This document shows, one piece after another, positions 23,713-31,787 of a stretch of 49,239 bases of DNA. Every line of letters starts with the position of its first letter. The first letter of the stretch is position 1. The stretch is from Lachnospiraceae bacterium UBA7179. GTDB lineage: Bacteria; Bacillota; Clostridia; Lachnospirales; Lachnospiraceae. Below the pieces are notes generated by a model. The model did not search any database. It was not told the DNA's origin and saw only the letters and a program-made list of their open reading frames with translations. The position numbers were made by a program, and so were the translations under genes. The stretch spans positions 6,091 to 55,329 of the forward strand of contig DKVL01000091.1 in assembly GCA_002491195.1 (NCBI GenBank), given 5' to 3'.

Positions 23713-24723
23713 CTATAAGAGATTGATTCCGCTTTCAGCGCATTTTTGTGCAATGTCGTCAGGCCACAGAGAGGACTGGACTTCACCAATGTGCGCTTTC
23801 CGCAGGAAAAACATACAAATGCGCGACTGTCCGATGCCGCCTCCGATGGTAAACGGCAGTTCTTCATTGAGAACGGCTTTTTGATAGGGGAGTTCGGCGC
23901 GCTCGGGGCAGCCTGCTTTTTCAAGCTGTGAAAGCAGCGCTTCCCTGTCAACGCGGATTCCCATGCTTGACAGTTCAAGGGCAATGTCGAGAACCGGATA
24001 ATAGACAACGATGTCGGCATTCAATGCCCAGTCGTCATAGTCCGGGGCGCGGCCGTCGTGCGGCTTGCCGTTCTCCATCCTGTCACCGATCTTCATGATA
24101 CATACGGCGCCCTTTGCTTTGGCTATGTAGTATTCCCGCTCCTTCGGCGTGTTGTCAGGAAAGATTTCGGCTAATTCCTGCGTAGTGACAAAATAGATGT
24201 CATCGGGCAGGATTTCGTCGATATAATCGTACTGGATCGCCATGTATTTCTCTGTGTTCTGCAGGCATTTATATACTTTTCGGACGGTTGCCTTGAGCGT
24301 ATCGAGGGTCCTGTCCTCGCGGGTGATGATTTTTTCCCAGTCCCACTGATCGACGAAGATGGAGTGTATGTTGTCGGTATCCTCGTCGCGGCGGATGGCG
24401 TTCATGTCCGTGTAAATGCCCTCACCGACTGCGAAACCGTATTTTTGCAGGGCATAACGTTTCCACTTGGCGAGCGACTGGACAACTTCCGCGATGCGCC
24501 CGTCCTGTTCCTTGATATCAAAGCTTACGGGACGTTCCACGCCGTTGAGGTTGTCGTTTAGTCCTGACAGGGGATCGACAAATAGCGGTGCAGAGACGCG
24601 CGCTAAGTTCAGCCGCTGTGCGATCTGGTTCTGAAAAAAGTCTTTTACCGTCTTGATGGCAATCTGAGTGTCGTGCAGATTGAGTGCCGAATGGTAGTTC
24701 TTCGGGATTTTAAGATTTTCCAT
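23713..24723 (-). CDS. asnA: Aspartate-ammonia ligase (asparagine synthetase A)
   Basis: A 336-residue class II synthetase-like enzyme that makes asparagine from aspartate, ammonia and ATP. The length matches AsnA (about 330). Recognisable segments are VSAPLFVDPLSGLNDNLNG (~residue 41), KWKRYALQKYGF (~85), the AMP-forming site region YTDMNAIRRDEDTDNIHS (~110) and the C-terminal GGGIGQSRICMFFL (~305). The ATG at 24723 has AAGGAGG 10 bases upstream; the more distal in-frame ATG at 24774 lies beyond the likely promoter and is rejected. It is a single-gene unit, divergent from the HD-GYP regulator. Confidence 0.96.
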   Translation of the reverse strand: MENLKIPKNYHSALNLHDTQIAIKTVKDFFQNQIAQRLNLARVSAPLFVDPLSGLNDNLNGVERPVSFDIKEQDGRIAEVVQSLAKWKRYALQKYGFAVGEGIYTDMNAIRRDEDTDNIHSIFVDQWDWEKIITREDRTLDTLKATVRKVYKCLQNTEKYMAIQYDYIDEILPDDIYFVTTQELAEIFPDNTPKEREYYIAKAKGAVCIMKIGDRMENGKPHDGRAPDYDDWALNADIVVYYPVLDIALELSSMGIRVDREALLSQLEKAGCPERAELPYQKAVLNEELPFTIGGGIGQSRICMFFLRKAHIGEVQSSLWPDDIAQKCAESGINLL

Positions 24724-24764
24724 TGATGGGGTTCCTCCTTGTACTGTGAAAATACGATATGTTA

Positions 24765-24793
24765 AGTATCGCACTTTATTTTATGAAAATCAA
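24765..24793 (-). promoter_or_regulatory. Promoter of asnA
   Basis: Reading the minus strand: TTGATT (24788-24793), a 17-base spacer, GATACT (24765-24770). No T-box leader or GGTACC-like element is seen between it and the ATG. Confidence 0.6.
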
Positions 24794-24853
24794 TCCTAAA
24801 TATGATGAAAAATGGTCAAAAATAGAGCATCGAAGATGTTTGTTATTTTGGTG

Positions 24854-24883
24854 TTGCACAGGCCTGACCGGATATGTTAAGAT
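24854..24883 (+). promoter_or_regulatory. Promoter of the HD-GYP regulator
   Basis: TTGCAC (24854-24859), an 18-base spacer and TAAGAT (24878-24883), 62 bases before the start codon. Confidence 0.55.
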
Positions 24884-24945
24884 AGTGACGAAACAAAACA
24901 AATGTTATATGGTAACGATTTCAGAGAACGACAAGAGGAACGAAA

Positions 24946-26043
24946 ATGAGAAATAAGGTATTGATTATTGACGATGCAGAATTAAACCGCGAGATGCTTA
25001 CGGAGATTCTTAAGAAAGAGTATTCCGTTCTTTCCGCAAGCGACGGACAGACAGGGATCAACCTGTTGGCGGAACGGGAGAACGAAATCTGTGTCGTACT
25101 GCTGGACCTGGTTATGCCGGGCATGGATGGCTTTGCGGTGATGAAGGTCATGGAACAGAGTGGATATCTCAAGCATATACCGGTTCTGGTGATCAGCGGT
25201 GAGACATCCGTAAATATCGAGCGGGAGTGCTTTGACTGCGGCGTTACGGACTTCATCAGGAGACCGTTCGACAATGAGCTGGTTCTTCGGCGTGTGCGGA
25301 ATATGGCAGACCTTTTTCGATACAGGAATGGTCTGGAGCAGCAGGTGGAATCCCAGACGAAGACATTGAAACGTCAGTATGAGATGATATGCAGGCAGGC
25401 AAAAGAATTAGCGCAGCGCAATGAGCAGATCACGGATATTCTGGCGGAGGTTGTGGAGAGCAGGAATCTCGAGAGCGGCGAGCATGTAAAGCGTGTGAAA
25501 ACCTATACGAAGATCCTTGCGGAGGATCTCATGAAACGTTATCCTGAGTACAGGCTGACAGAGGAGGAAGTGCGCATTATCGAGTCGGCGAGTGCGGTGC
25601 ACGATATCGGGAAGATCACGATACCAGACAATATTCTGCTGAAGCCGGGAAAACTTACGAATGAGGAGTTTGAGTGCATGAAATCACATACGGTCCGTGG
25701 CTGCGAGGTGCTTGATCATATCGAGGGTGTGTGGGACGACCGCTACAAGAAATATGCGTACACGATATGCAGACACCATCATGAGCGCTTTGACGGCAGG
25801 GGATATCCTGACCAGCTGGTGGGCGATGATATTCCAATCGAGGCGCAGATCGTGTCAGTTGCGGATGTGTACGATGCGCTGGTCAGTGAGCGCTGTTACA
25901 AGAAGGCTTTCACCAGGGAACAGGCGTTTAACATGATCATGAATGGTGAGTGTGGTGCTTTTTCACCGAAACTGATGGACTGTTTCCGCAATGTCAGGGA
26001 GACGATGGAGAATGTGTCGCAGGAGAAAAGGGAACTGGGATAA
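24946..26043 (+). CDS. HD-GYP response regulator, probable c-di-GMP phosphodiesterase
   Basis: A 365-residue two-domain protein. The receiver (residues 1-120) carries LIIDDAE, the phospho-acceptor LLDLVMPGMDG (~54) and a Lys/Arg switch region FIRRPFD. A coiled coil (~125-165) leads to an HD-GYP domain with HDIGKITIPD (~218), the second His cluster in SHTVRGCEVL, and HHERFDGRGYP (~280), all metal ligands in place. It should cleave c-di-GMP to GMP or pGpG under the control of a histidine kinase not found next to it. ATG 24946 follows AGAGGAA. One of three c-di-GMP genes within 10 kb. Confidence 0.94.
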   Translation: MRNKVLIIDDAELNREMLTEILKKEYSVLSASDGQTGINLLAERENEICVVLLDLVMPGMDGFAVMKVMEQSGYLKHIPVLVISGETSVNIERECFDCGVTDFIRRPFDNELVLRRVRNMADLFRYRNGLEQQVESQTKTLKRQYEMICRQAKELAQRNEQITDILAEVVESRNLESGEHVKRVKTYTKILAEDLMKRYPEYRLTEEEVRIIESASAVHDIGKITIPDNILLKPGKLTNEEFECMKSHTVRGCEVLDHIEGVWDDRYKKYAYTICRHHHERFDGRGYPDQLVGDDIPIEAQIVSVADVYDALVSERCYKKAFTREQAFNMIMNGECGAFSPKLMDCFRNVRETMENVSQEKRELG

Positions 26044-26069
26044 TCGAGTGTGCAGGCACTCGATTTTTT
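26043..26069 (+). terminator. Terminator after the HD-GYP gene
   Basis: ATCGAGTG and CACTCGAT pair over 8 bp around TGCAGG, then a T-run to 26069. The stem starts in the last base of the stop codon. Confidence 0.88.
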
Positions 26070-26073
26070 ACAC

Positions 26074-26104
26074 TTGACATTTACCTTACAAGGGTATAGT
26101 ATAT
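26074..26104 (+). promoter_or_regulatory. csoR promoter with a CsoR-type copper operator
   Basis: TTGACA at 26074-26079 and a weak -10 in TAGTAT (26097-26102, 17-base spacer). Within it TTACCTTACAAGGGTATAGT closely resembles the known Bacillus copZA CsoR operator (TACCCTACGGGGGTATGGTA). Apo-CsoR would cover the promoter and copper would release it, so the gene is probably self-regulated. Confidence 0.7.
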
Positions 26105-26139
26105 AGAGCATACAGGATATAAGAAAGGAGAAACGAAAA

Positions 26140-26508
26140 ATGGATCATGAAAAACTGGAAAGTATGGAAACTGCAGAAGTGAGCGAAGCTGTTGAGGAAA
26201 AGGAGGAGGCAGCGTGCGGAAATTGCACACAGAAGTCTAAAGAGCGCGCAGGGAAAGAGTACAGGGACATGATCAACCGTCTGAGCCGCATTGAGGGGCA
26301 GGTGCGCGGGATCAAGGGAATGGTTGAGAAGAATGCCTACTGCACGGATATACTGGTGCAGGTAGCGGCGGTGAATGCGGCGCTCAACAGCTTTAACAGG
26401 GTGCTTCTGGCGGAGCATATCAGGACGTGTGTGACGCAGGATATCAAGGATGGCAAGGAGGAGACTGTCGACGAACTGATCCAGACACTGAAAAAATTGA
26501 TGAAATGA
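26140..26508 (+). CDS. csoR: CsoR-family copper-sensing repressor
   Basis: A 122-residue all-helical DUF156 protein. The conserved core is INRLSRIEGQVRGIKGMV (~residue 46) and the copper ligands are seen as Cys in NAYCTDI and the His-Cys pair in AEHIRTCV, the Cys-His-Cys set of copper-sensing members (not the formaldehyde or persulfide types). An acidic N-terminal tail of about 40 residues carries an extra CGNC motif, which may bind metal. ATG 26140 follows AAAGGAG. It lies 160 bases before the copper ATPase and shares an operator-like sequence with it, so it likely represses both. Confidence 0.93.
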   Translation: MDHEKLESMETAEVSEAVEEKEEAACGNCTQKSKERAGKEYRDMINRLSRIEGQVRGIKGMVEKNAYCTDILVQVAAVNAALNSFNRVLLAEHIRTCVTQDIKDGKEETVDELIQTLKKLMK

Positions 26509-26568
26509 GTGTGAAAAGATTTTCTAAGCGGTTAAAGGACACCCGCTAAGAAAATCTAAGTTTCACAC
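26509..26568 (+). promoter_or_regulatory. Long imperfect inverted repeat between csoR and copA
   Basis: The left arm (26509-26531) starts right after the csoR stop: GTGTGAAA pairs with TTTCACAC, AGATTTTCT with AGAAAATCT, AGCGG with CCGCT. There is one A-A mismatch, a 3-base AAG bulge and an 11-base loop, about 22 bp in all. There is no T-run. It may stabilise or process the csoR message or attenuate read-through into copA. Confidence 0.7.
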
Positions 26569-26570
26569 CA

Positions 26571-26593
26571 AAGAACGCAAGAACAGCGTTCTT
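26571..26593 (+). promoter_or_regulatory. Second hairpin upstream of copA
   Basis: AAGAACGC and GCGTTCTT pair perfectly over 8 bp around a 7-base loop (AAGAACA). It follows the long inverted repeat by two bases. Confidence 0.6.
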
Positions 26594-26625
26594 CATATAA
26601 GAAAGGGAGATATAAAATTTTATTT

Positions 26626-26642
26626 GGGGTATACTATATAGA
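26626..26642 (+). promoter_or_regulatory. Putative CsoR operator before copA
   Basis: GGGGTATACTATATAGA closely matches GGGTATAGTATATAGA in the csoR promoter. TATACT could serve as a -10 but no good -35 is seen, so copA may also be read from the csoR promoter. Confidence 0.55.
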
Positions 26643-26668
26643 TAGTTCAGGAAAGGGGGAATGCCAGG

Positions 26669-29278
26669 ATGGAGCAATATACAGTGACAGGCATGAGCTG
26701 TGCCGCCTGCAGCGCGCGGGTGGAAAAGGCAGTCTCAAAGGTAGCAGGTGTCAGTTCCTGCTCGGTAAGCCTGCTCACGAATTCCATGGGAGTGGAGGGC
26801 AACGCTTCCGCGTCGGAGATCATCAAGGCGGTGGAGGAAGCGGGATATGGCGCTGCAGTCAAGGGAGGAGGCAGTGCCAGAAACGGTGCTCAAAACGCAG
26901 GTGGGACACAGCGTGCTTTCAGTGATCAGGAGGAAATGCTGCGGGACAAAGAGACACCTGCATTAAAACGCAGGCTGTGGTATTCCATAGGATTTCTGAT
27001 TGTCCTGATGTATTTTTCAATGGGACATATGATGTGGGATTTCCCGGTTCCTGCGGTCTTAGAGAACAATCATATCGCGATGGGGCTGATACAGCTGCTA
27101 CTCACGATCGCGGTTATGGTCATCAATCAGAAATTTTTTGTCAGCGGATTTAAGAGCCTGTGGCACAGGGCGCCGAATATGGATACGCTTGTCGCGCTTG
27201 GCTCGGCGGCGGCGTTTGTCTACAGTACCTACGCGCTGTTTGCCATGACAGACGCCCAGTTGAATAACGATCATGCGGCGGTCATGGGATATATGCATGA
27301 GTTTTACTTTGAGTCGGCGGCGATGATCCTGACGCTGATCACGGTGGGAAAGATGCTGGAAGCGCGCTCTAAGGGAAAGACGACGGACGCGCTGAAGGGG
27401 CTGATGAAGATATCGCCTAAAACAGCGGTAGTGGTACGCGATGGCAGCGAGGTGAAAGTGTCGATCGAGGAAGTGGCTGTGGGGGATATCTTCGTGGTAA
27501 GACCAGGTGAAAGTATTCCTGTTGATGGCATTGTGCTGGAGGGAACAAGCGCTGTCAACGAGGCGGCGCTGACGGGTGAGAGTATTCCTGTCGACAAACA
27601 GGCGGGCGATAAGGTATCTGCTGCAACGGTAAACCAGTCGGGATTTATCAGATGCAGGGCGTTAAGGGTCGGCGAGGACACAACACTTTCCCAGATTATT
27701 AAGATGGTAAGTGACGCAGCGGCAACGAAAGCGCCGATTGCAAAGGTGGCGGATCGGGTATCGGGCGTATTTGTCCCGGCGGTGATCATAATTGCGCTGG
27801 TTACCATTTTTGTGTGGCTCGCTGTAGGTCAGACGGTCGGTTTTGCGCTTGCGAGGGGAATCTCTGTGCTCGTCATCAGTTGTCCCTGCGCGCTGGGGCT
27901 TGCCACACCTGTGGCGATCATGGTCGGAAATGGTATGGGCGCCAAAAACGGCATCATGTTCAAGACGGCCGTGTCGCTGGAGGAGGCAGGAAAGGTGTCG
28001 ATCGTGGCACTGGATAAGACTGGAACGATCACGAGCGGGGAGCCCAAAGTGACAGATATCATACCAGCAGACGGTGTGGCGGAGGACGAACTGATCGCCA
28101 TGGCGTATGCGCTGGAACAGAAGAGCGAGCACCCGCTTGCGCGCGCGGTCAATGAATATGCCAGGGAACATCTTGCAAGCAAAGAAAGCAATGCAGAGTT
28201 GACGGCGGAAGTGTCAGATTTCAAGGCGCTTCCCGGCAATGGATTGACCGCTGTGGTAAACGGCAGAACGCTGTACGGCGGAAATGCAAAGTTTATCGGA
28301 GAGCGGCTTGCCATTGGGCAGGATTTTGTGAAAAAGTCGGAAATACTTGCGGAGGAGGGAAAGACGCCGTTATTTTTTGCCAGTGACACACTTGTCGGAA
28401 TGATCGCGGTGGCAGATGTCATCAAGGAGGACAGCCGGCAGGCGGTGGAGGAGCTCCAGGGCATGGGAATCCATGTTGTCATGCTGACGGGAGACAATGA
28501 GCGCACGGCCAGGGCGATCGGAAGGCAGGCTGGTGTCGACGAGGTGATTGCGGGAGTGCTGCCGGATGGGAAAGAGAGCGTGATACGTGGACTGATGGAG
28601 AAAGGCAAGACCGCGATGGTCGGCGATGGTATTAACGACGCGCCTGCACTGACGAGGGCAGACATCGGTATTGCGATCGGCGCCGGGACGGATATCGCGA
28701 TTGACGCAGCAGATGTAGTCCTGATGAAAAGCCAGCTGCGGGATGTGCCCGCGGCGGTCCGGCTGAGCCGTCAGACGCTCAAAAATATTCACGAAAACCT
28801 TTTCTGGGCGTTTTTCTACAATATCATAGGAATCCCGCTGGCAGCAGGTGTGTGGATCCCGCTGTTTGGGTGGCAGCTCAATCCCATGTTTGGGGCAGCG
28901 GCAATGAGCCTTTCAAGTTTCTGTGTGGTGACAAATGCGCTGCGGCTGAATCTGGTTGACATCTACAGCACAAAGCGTGACAAGAAGCATGCAGCAGCAA
29001 TAAAAGAAACGATCCAGCCACAGGCGGGTTGCAGCGATACCAATATAAAGAAAGAAGGAGAAATGACAATGACAAAGACAATGAAAATCGAGGGAATGAT
29101 GTGCGGGCACTGTGAGGCGAGGGTAAAGAAATGCCTGGAGGCGCTTGAGCAGGTGACGGAGGCAGTAGTAAGCCACGAGGCGGGAACTGCAGTGCTCACA
29201 TTAAATGCAAAGATCGGCGATGATGTCTTGAAAAAGGCAGTGGAGGACCAGGACTACAAGGTAACTTCGATCGAATAA
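26669..29278 (+). CDS. copA: Copper-exporting P1B-type ATPase with a C-terminal CopZ-like domain
   Basis: An 869-residue copper pump. An N-terminal metal-binding domain has GMSCAAC (residue ~8), then eight membrane helices with the transport motif SCPCALGLATP (~404), phosphatase motif LTGESIP, phosphorylated Asp in DKTGT (~449), SEHPLARAV (~486) and GDGINDAPAL (~651). After the last helix a ~40-residue linker leads to a second heavy-metal domain (801-869) with GMMCGHC, which is the size and shape of a whole CopZ chaperone. Inside the linker are a ribosome site and ATG codons in the same frame. ATG 26669 follows AAAGGGGG. Typical CopA proteins carry metal domains only at the N-terminus, so the tail is unusual. 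Confidence 0.95.
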   Translation: MEQYTVTGMSCAACSARVEKAVSKVAGVSSCSVSLLTNSMGVEGNASASEIIKAVEEAGYGAAVKGGGSARNGAQNAGGTQRAFSDQEEMLRDKETPALKRRLWYSIGFLIVLMYFSMGHMMWDFPVPAVLENNHIAMGLIQLLLTIAVMVINQKFFVSGFKSLWHRAPNMDTLVALGSAAAFVYSTYALFAMTDAQLNNDHAAVMGYMHEFYFESAAMILTLITVGKMLEARSKGKTTDALKGLMKISPKTAVVVRDGSEVKVSIEEVAVGDIFVVRPGESIPVDGIVLEGTSAVNEAALTGESIPVDKQAGDKVSAATVNQSGFIRCRALRVGEDTTLSQIIKMVSDAAATKAPIAKVADRVSGVFVPAVIIIALVTIFVWLAVGQTVGFALARGISVLVISCPCALGLATPVAIMVGNGMGAKNGIMFKTAVSLEEAGKVSIVALDKTGTITSGEPKVTDIIPADGVAEDELIAMAYALEQKSEHPLARAVNEYAREHLASKESNAELTAEVSDFKALPGNGLTAVVNGRTLYGGNAKFIGERLAIGQDFVKKSEILAEEGKTPLFFASDTLVGMIAVADVIKEDSRQAVEELQGMGIHVVMLTGDNERTARAIGRQAGVDEVIAGVLPDGKESVIRGLMEKGKTAMVGDGINDAPALTRADIGIAIGAGTDIAIDAADVVLMKSQLRDVPAAVRLSRQTLKNIHENLFWAFFYNIIGIPLAAGVWIPLFGWQLNPMFGAAAMSLSSFCVVTNALRLNLVDIYSTKRDKKHAAAIKETIQPQAGCSDTNIKKEGEMTMTKTMKIEGMMCGHCEARVKKCLEALEQVTEAVVSHEAGTAVLTLNAKIGDDVLKKAVEDQDYKVTSIE
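29069..29278 (+). CDS. Possible internally started CopZ-like copper chaperone
   Basis: Within copA and in the same frame, AGAAGGAG (29053-29060) stands 8 bases before the ATG at 29069, with another ATG at 29063. Translation from 29069 gives a 69-residue protein starting MTKTMKIEGMMCGHCEARVK, the exact size of free-standing CopZ. So the same message could give both the pump and a separate chaperone. Alternatively the two genes fused by loss of the copA stop codon and the old ribosome site remains. Not tested; the fused product is certain to be encoded, the free one is inferred. Confidence 0.5.
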   Translation: MTKTMKIEGMMCGHCEARVKKCLEALEQVTEAVVSHEAGTAVLTLNAKIGDDVLKKAVEDQDYKVTSIE

Positions 29279-29294
29279 GATTTGGATCACGAGG

Positions 29295-29326
29295 AATGCA
29301 CTGAATGGAATTTCAGTGCATTTTTT
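29295..29326 (+). terminator. Terminator after copA
   Basis: AATGCACTGAA and TTCAGTGCATT pair over 11 bp around TGGAAT, followed by a run of T to 29326. Confidence 0.92.
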
Positions 29327-29400
29327 CAGATATGCCCTCAAATAGCATACAACTTTTTGCACAAAAGAAGTATTGTTTTGCACAAAATTATTAGAATATA

Positions 29401-29430
29401 TTGACAAAACCATGTCAAAAACGGTAGAAT
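29401..29430 (+). promoter_or_regulatory. Promoter of the EAL regulator, with a long leader
   Basis: TTGACA (29401-29406), an 18-base spacer and TAGAAT (29425-29430). The start codon is at 29589, leaving a leader of about 150 bases that can fold locally (GGGCAG at 29552 with CTGCCC at 29560s; CAGCC with GGCTG near 29460-29475). I cannot match it to a known riboswitch class. Confidence 0.6.
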
Positions 29431-29588
29431 TAAAGTGTATTGTTGTCTATAGGGACAGCAGCCTGTTTTTGGCTGTGTGTTTCAATGCGCAGACTCGTGC
29501 AGAGGAAATAAACTGTTATGGCGGCGCACGGGTCGCACGATGGGCAGAGGATAGTCTACCCTGCCCGATCATAAAGGAGCTGGCATAT

Positions 29589-31646
29589 ATGTACAATAAA
29601 AATACAATACTATTAGTAGACGATGAGGAAATGATCAAGCAGCAGCTGAAAGATGTGATCACAGATGATTATGAGGTGTTGGATGCATCAGATGGGAAGG
29701 AGGCGCTGGAGATCCTCGCGGCGAATATCGATAAAGTTGCAGTGATCGTGCTGGATCTTATCATGCCTGTCATGGACGGGTTCCAGTTTATGGACGAGTT
29801 TCGCAGGCATCAGGAGTACGATAATATCCCTGTGATTGTTGCTACTTCCAATGAGGACTGGCATTCGGAACAGAAATGTCTCGAGGCAGGGGTGTGGGAT
29901 TTTGTCATGAAACCCTATAATCCGGTACTCCTGCAGTTCCGGATCAAAAATGCGATCGATAAGAGTCGTATGATCATGGCGGAGCGGGATGCCATCACGG
30001 GACTTTATACGAAGTTTAAGTTTTACCGGGCAGTGCGCAGCCTGCTTTCGGAGGAGACGCAGGAAACCTTTGCGTTTGCGCGATTTGACATCGATCGTTT
30101 TAAGATGATCAATAATTTCTATGGAATGAAAGAGGGCGACAAGGTACTGCAGAGCGTGGCCTCAGAGTTGAGAAAGATTGCCACTGTATTTGACAGGTTT
30201 GTCTATGGGCGGCTGGAGAATGATGTGTTTGCAGTGTGTATGCCATTTAAGGAAGAAAATATAGAATTACTGGTCAATGCGCTTCAGATCAATTTGCGGA
30301 AAGTGAATAAGGATTACAATATCAAGGTGTCATGCGGCGTGTATGTCATCAGTGATGATACGCTGGATGTGTCGGAGATGTACGACAGGGCGTTTTTGGC
30401 GGCAAAGAGCTGCAAGGGCAAATTTGTGCAGAGTATCGCTTATTATAATGAGAGCATGATCGAGGATATGCGTCAGGAGCAGTTTATTATCAACGAGGTG
30501 AACCGCGCTATTGACGAAGAGCAGTTTGAAGTGTACCTGCAGCCGAAAATTAATCTGGTGACAGACCGTTCCTATGGGGCGGAGGCACTGGTACGCTGGA
30601 ATCACCCGGAAAAGGGAATGATTTCCCCGGGTGAGTTTATACCAGTCTATGAGCGCAATGGTATTATTGGAAGACTTGACCAGTACATGTGGCGCCATGT
30701 CTGCAAGCTGCTGCGCAAGTGGCTTGATGAGGGGAAGAATCCCAATCCGATTTCTGTCAATGTGTCGCGGGTCAATATCTACAATCCGCAGTTAGTACAG
30801 ATTTTTAAGAAACTGATCACGGAGTATCAGATCCCGGCGGAGCTGCTGAATCTGGAATTGACAGAGAGCGCTTTCATGGAAGACCAGGATCTGATCATGA
30901 AGACGATGAGCAGCCTTCACCAGCTGGGTTTTAAGATCATGATGGACGATTTCGGCAGTGGCTATTCGTCGCTGAATGTATTAAAAGATATGGAAGTTGA
31001 TTATCTGAAGGTCGATATGAAGTTTCTGCAGGATCAGGAATTTAACGGAAAGGGCGAGAAGGTGTTGACTTCTGTGATCCGCATGGCAAAATGGCTGCAT
31101 CTGCCGTCGATCGTTGAGGGTGTGGAGACGCTTGAGCAGGTGGATTTCCTCAAATGTATCGGCTGTGAATACGCGCAGGGCTTTTATTATGCAAAGCCAA
31201 TGCCCATTGCGGATTATGAGAAATTTGTTGCCAGGGAAGAAGCGATGGGGGCGAAAACCAGCGCAGATGAGAATATGGCAATTGTCAACGAACTATGGAA
31301 TACACGTTCTAGCGTCAGCAGGCTTTTTGATATGTTGGAGACGCCGATTGCTGTATATGAGTTCAGGAATGCAAAGCTGGAGCTGCTTAGGACAAACACC
31401 CGTTATGAGAATGATATCGTGTTTGACAAGGGTGTCAGTGAACAGGAGTATAATCGCAGAGTACAGACGGAGAGAGAGCTCTTAAGCGAGGCATTTACCA
31501 AGATTGTACGGGGGGATTTCTGCGGACCAATGGAGTATGAACTCACAGAGGACATCTGGTATCGTGTGACGGTAAAGGTGATCGGAAAGCGGGCGGATAC
31601 CATGATCATGATGGTTACATTTTATGAGATCAGTGAATATAAATAA
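29589..31646 (+). CDS. Response regulator with degenerate GGDEF and active-looking EAL domain
   Basis: A 685-residue c-di-GMP phosphodiesterase candidate. Order: receiver (1-120; LLVDDEE, LDLIMPVMDG), GGDEF-like domain (~130-290) in which the signature is replaced by RLENDVF, so no cyclase activity is expected, and EAL domain (~295-545) with GAEALVRW, VNVSRVNIYN, LELTES, MDDFGSGYSS, YLKVD, EGVET and AQGF, so the metal and catalytic residues are all present. A ~120-residue C-terminal PAS-like segment follows. ATG 29589 is 9 bases after AAAGGAG; the in-frame upstream ATG at 29373 precedes the promoter and is rejected. Confidence 0.92.
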   Translation: MYNKNTILLVDDEEMIKQQLKDVITDDYEVLDASDGKEALEILAANIDKVAVIVLDLIMPVMDGFQFMDEFRRHQEYDNIPVIVATSNEDWHSEQKCLEAGVWDFVMKPYNPVLLQFRIKNAIDKSRMIMAERDAITGLYTKFKFYRAVRSLLSEETQETFAFARFDIDRFKMINNFYGMKEGDKVLQSVASELRKIATVFDRFVYGRLENDVFAVCMPFKEENIELLVNALQINLRKVNKDYNIKVSCGVYVISDDTLDVSEMYDRAFLAAKSCKGKFVQSIAYYNESMIEDMRQEQFIINEVNRAIDEEQFEVYLQPKINLVTDRSYGAEALVRWNHPEKGMISPGEFIPVYERNGIIGRLDQYMWRHVCKLLRKWLDEGKNPNPISVNVSRVNIYNPQLVQIFKKLITEYQIPAELLNLELTESAFMEDQDLIMKTMSSLHQLGFKIMMDDFGSGYSSLNVLKDMEVDYLKVDMKFLQDQEFNGKGEKVLTSVIRMAKWLHLPSIVEGVETLEQVDFLKCIGCEYAQGFYYAKPMPIADYEKFVAREEAMGAKTSADENMAIVNELWNTRSSVSRLFDMLETPIAVYEFRNAKLELLRTNTRYENDIVFDKGVSEQEYNRRVQTERELLSEAFTKIVRGDFCGPMEYELTEDIWYRVTVKVIGKRADTMIMMVTFYEISEYK

Positions 31647-31657
31647 AATTGGTTTTT

Positions 31658-31690
31658 CAGGCGCAGCGAATATAGTTGCGCCTGTTTGTC
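31658..31690 (+). terminator. Terminator-like hairpin after the EAL gene
   Basis: CAGGCGCA and TGCGCCTG pair over 8 bp with an 11-base loop, followed by TTTGT. The T-run is weak; a T5 run before the left arm means the reverse strand has a matching A-run. Confidence 0.6.
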
Positions 31691-31704
31691 TGATGTATTA
31701 TAAT
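31676..31704 (+). promoter_or_regulatory. Promoter of gph
   Basis: TTGCGC (31676-31681), a 17-base spacer and TATAAT (31699-31704). The -35 lies in the right arm of the preceding hairpin. A small hairpin TGCCGC-TGATG-GCGGCA (31738-31754) follows in the leader. Confidence 0.6.
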
Positions 31705-31787
31705 AGACAACGTGCAGTGTTTTTCACAGATTGTTTGTGCCGCTGATGGCGGCATGACAGGAATTGTTTAGAGTAAGGGGAAAGAAA

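Noticed and set aside
24724..24945. T-box leader for asnA
   Set aside because: No T-box sequence or antiterminator pair is visible, and the promoter lies too close to the start.
29437..29588. c-di-GMP riboswitch before the EAL gene
   Set aside because: Neither the class I nor the class II core pattern is seen by eye; kept only as an unassigned leader.
29373..29588. An N-terminal extension of the EAL protein
   Set aside because: The region includes the promoter, has no ribosome site and the receiver domain starts at 29589.
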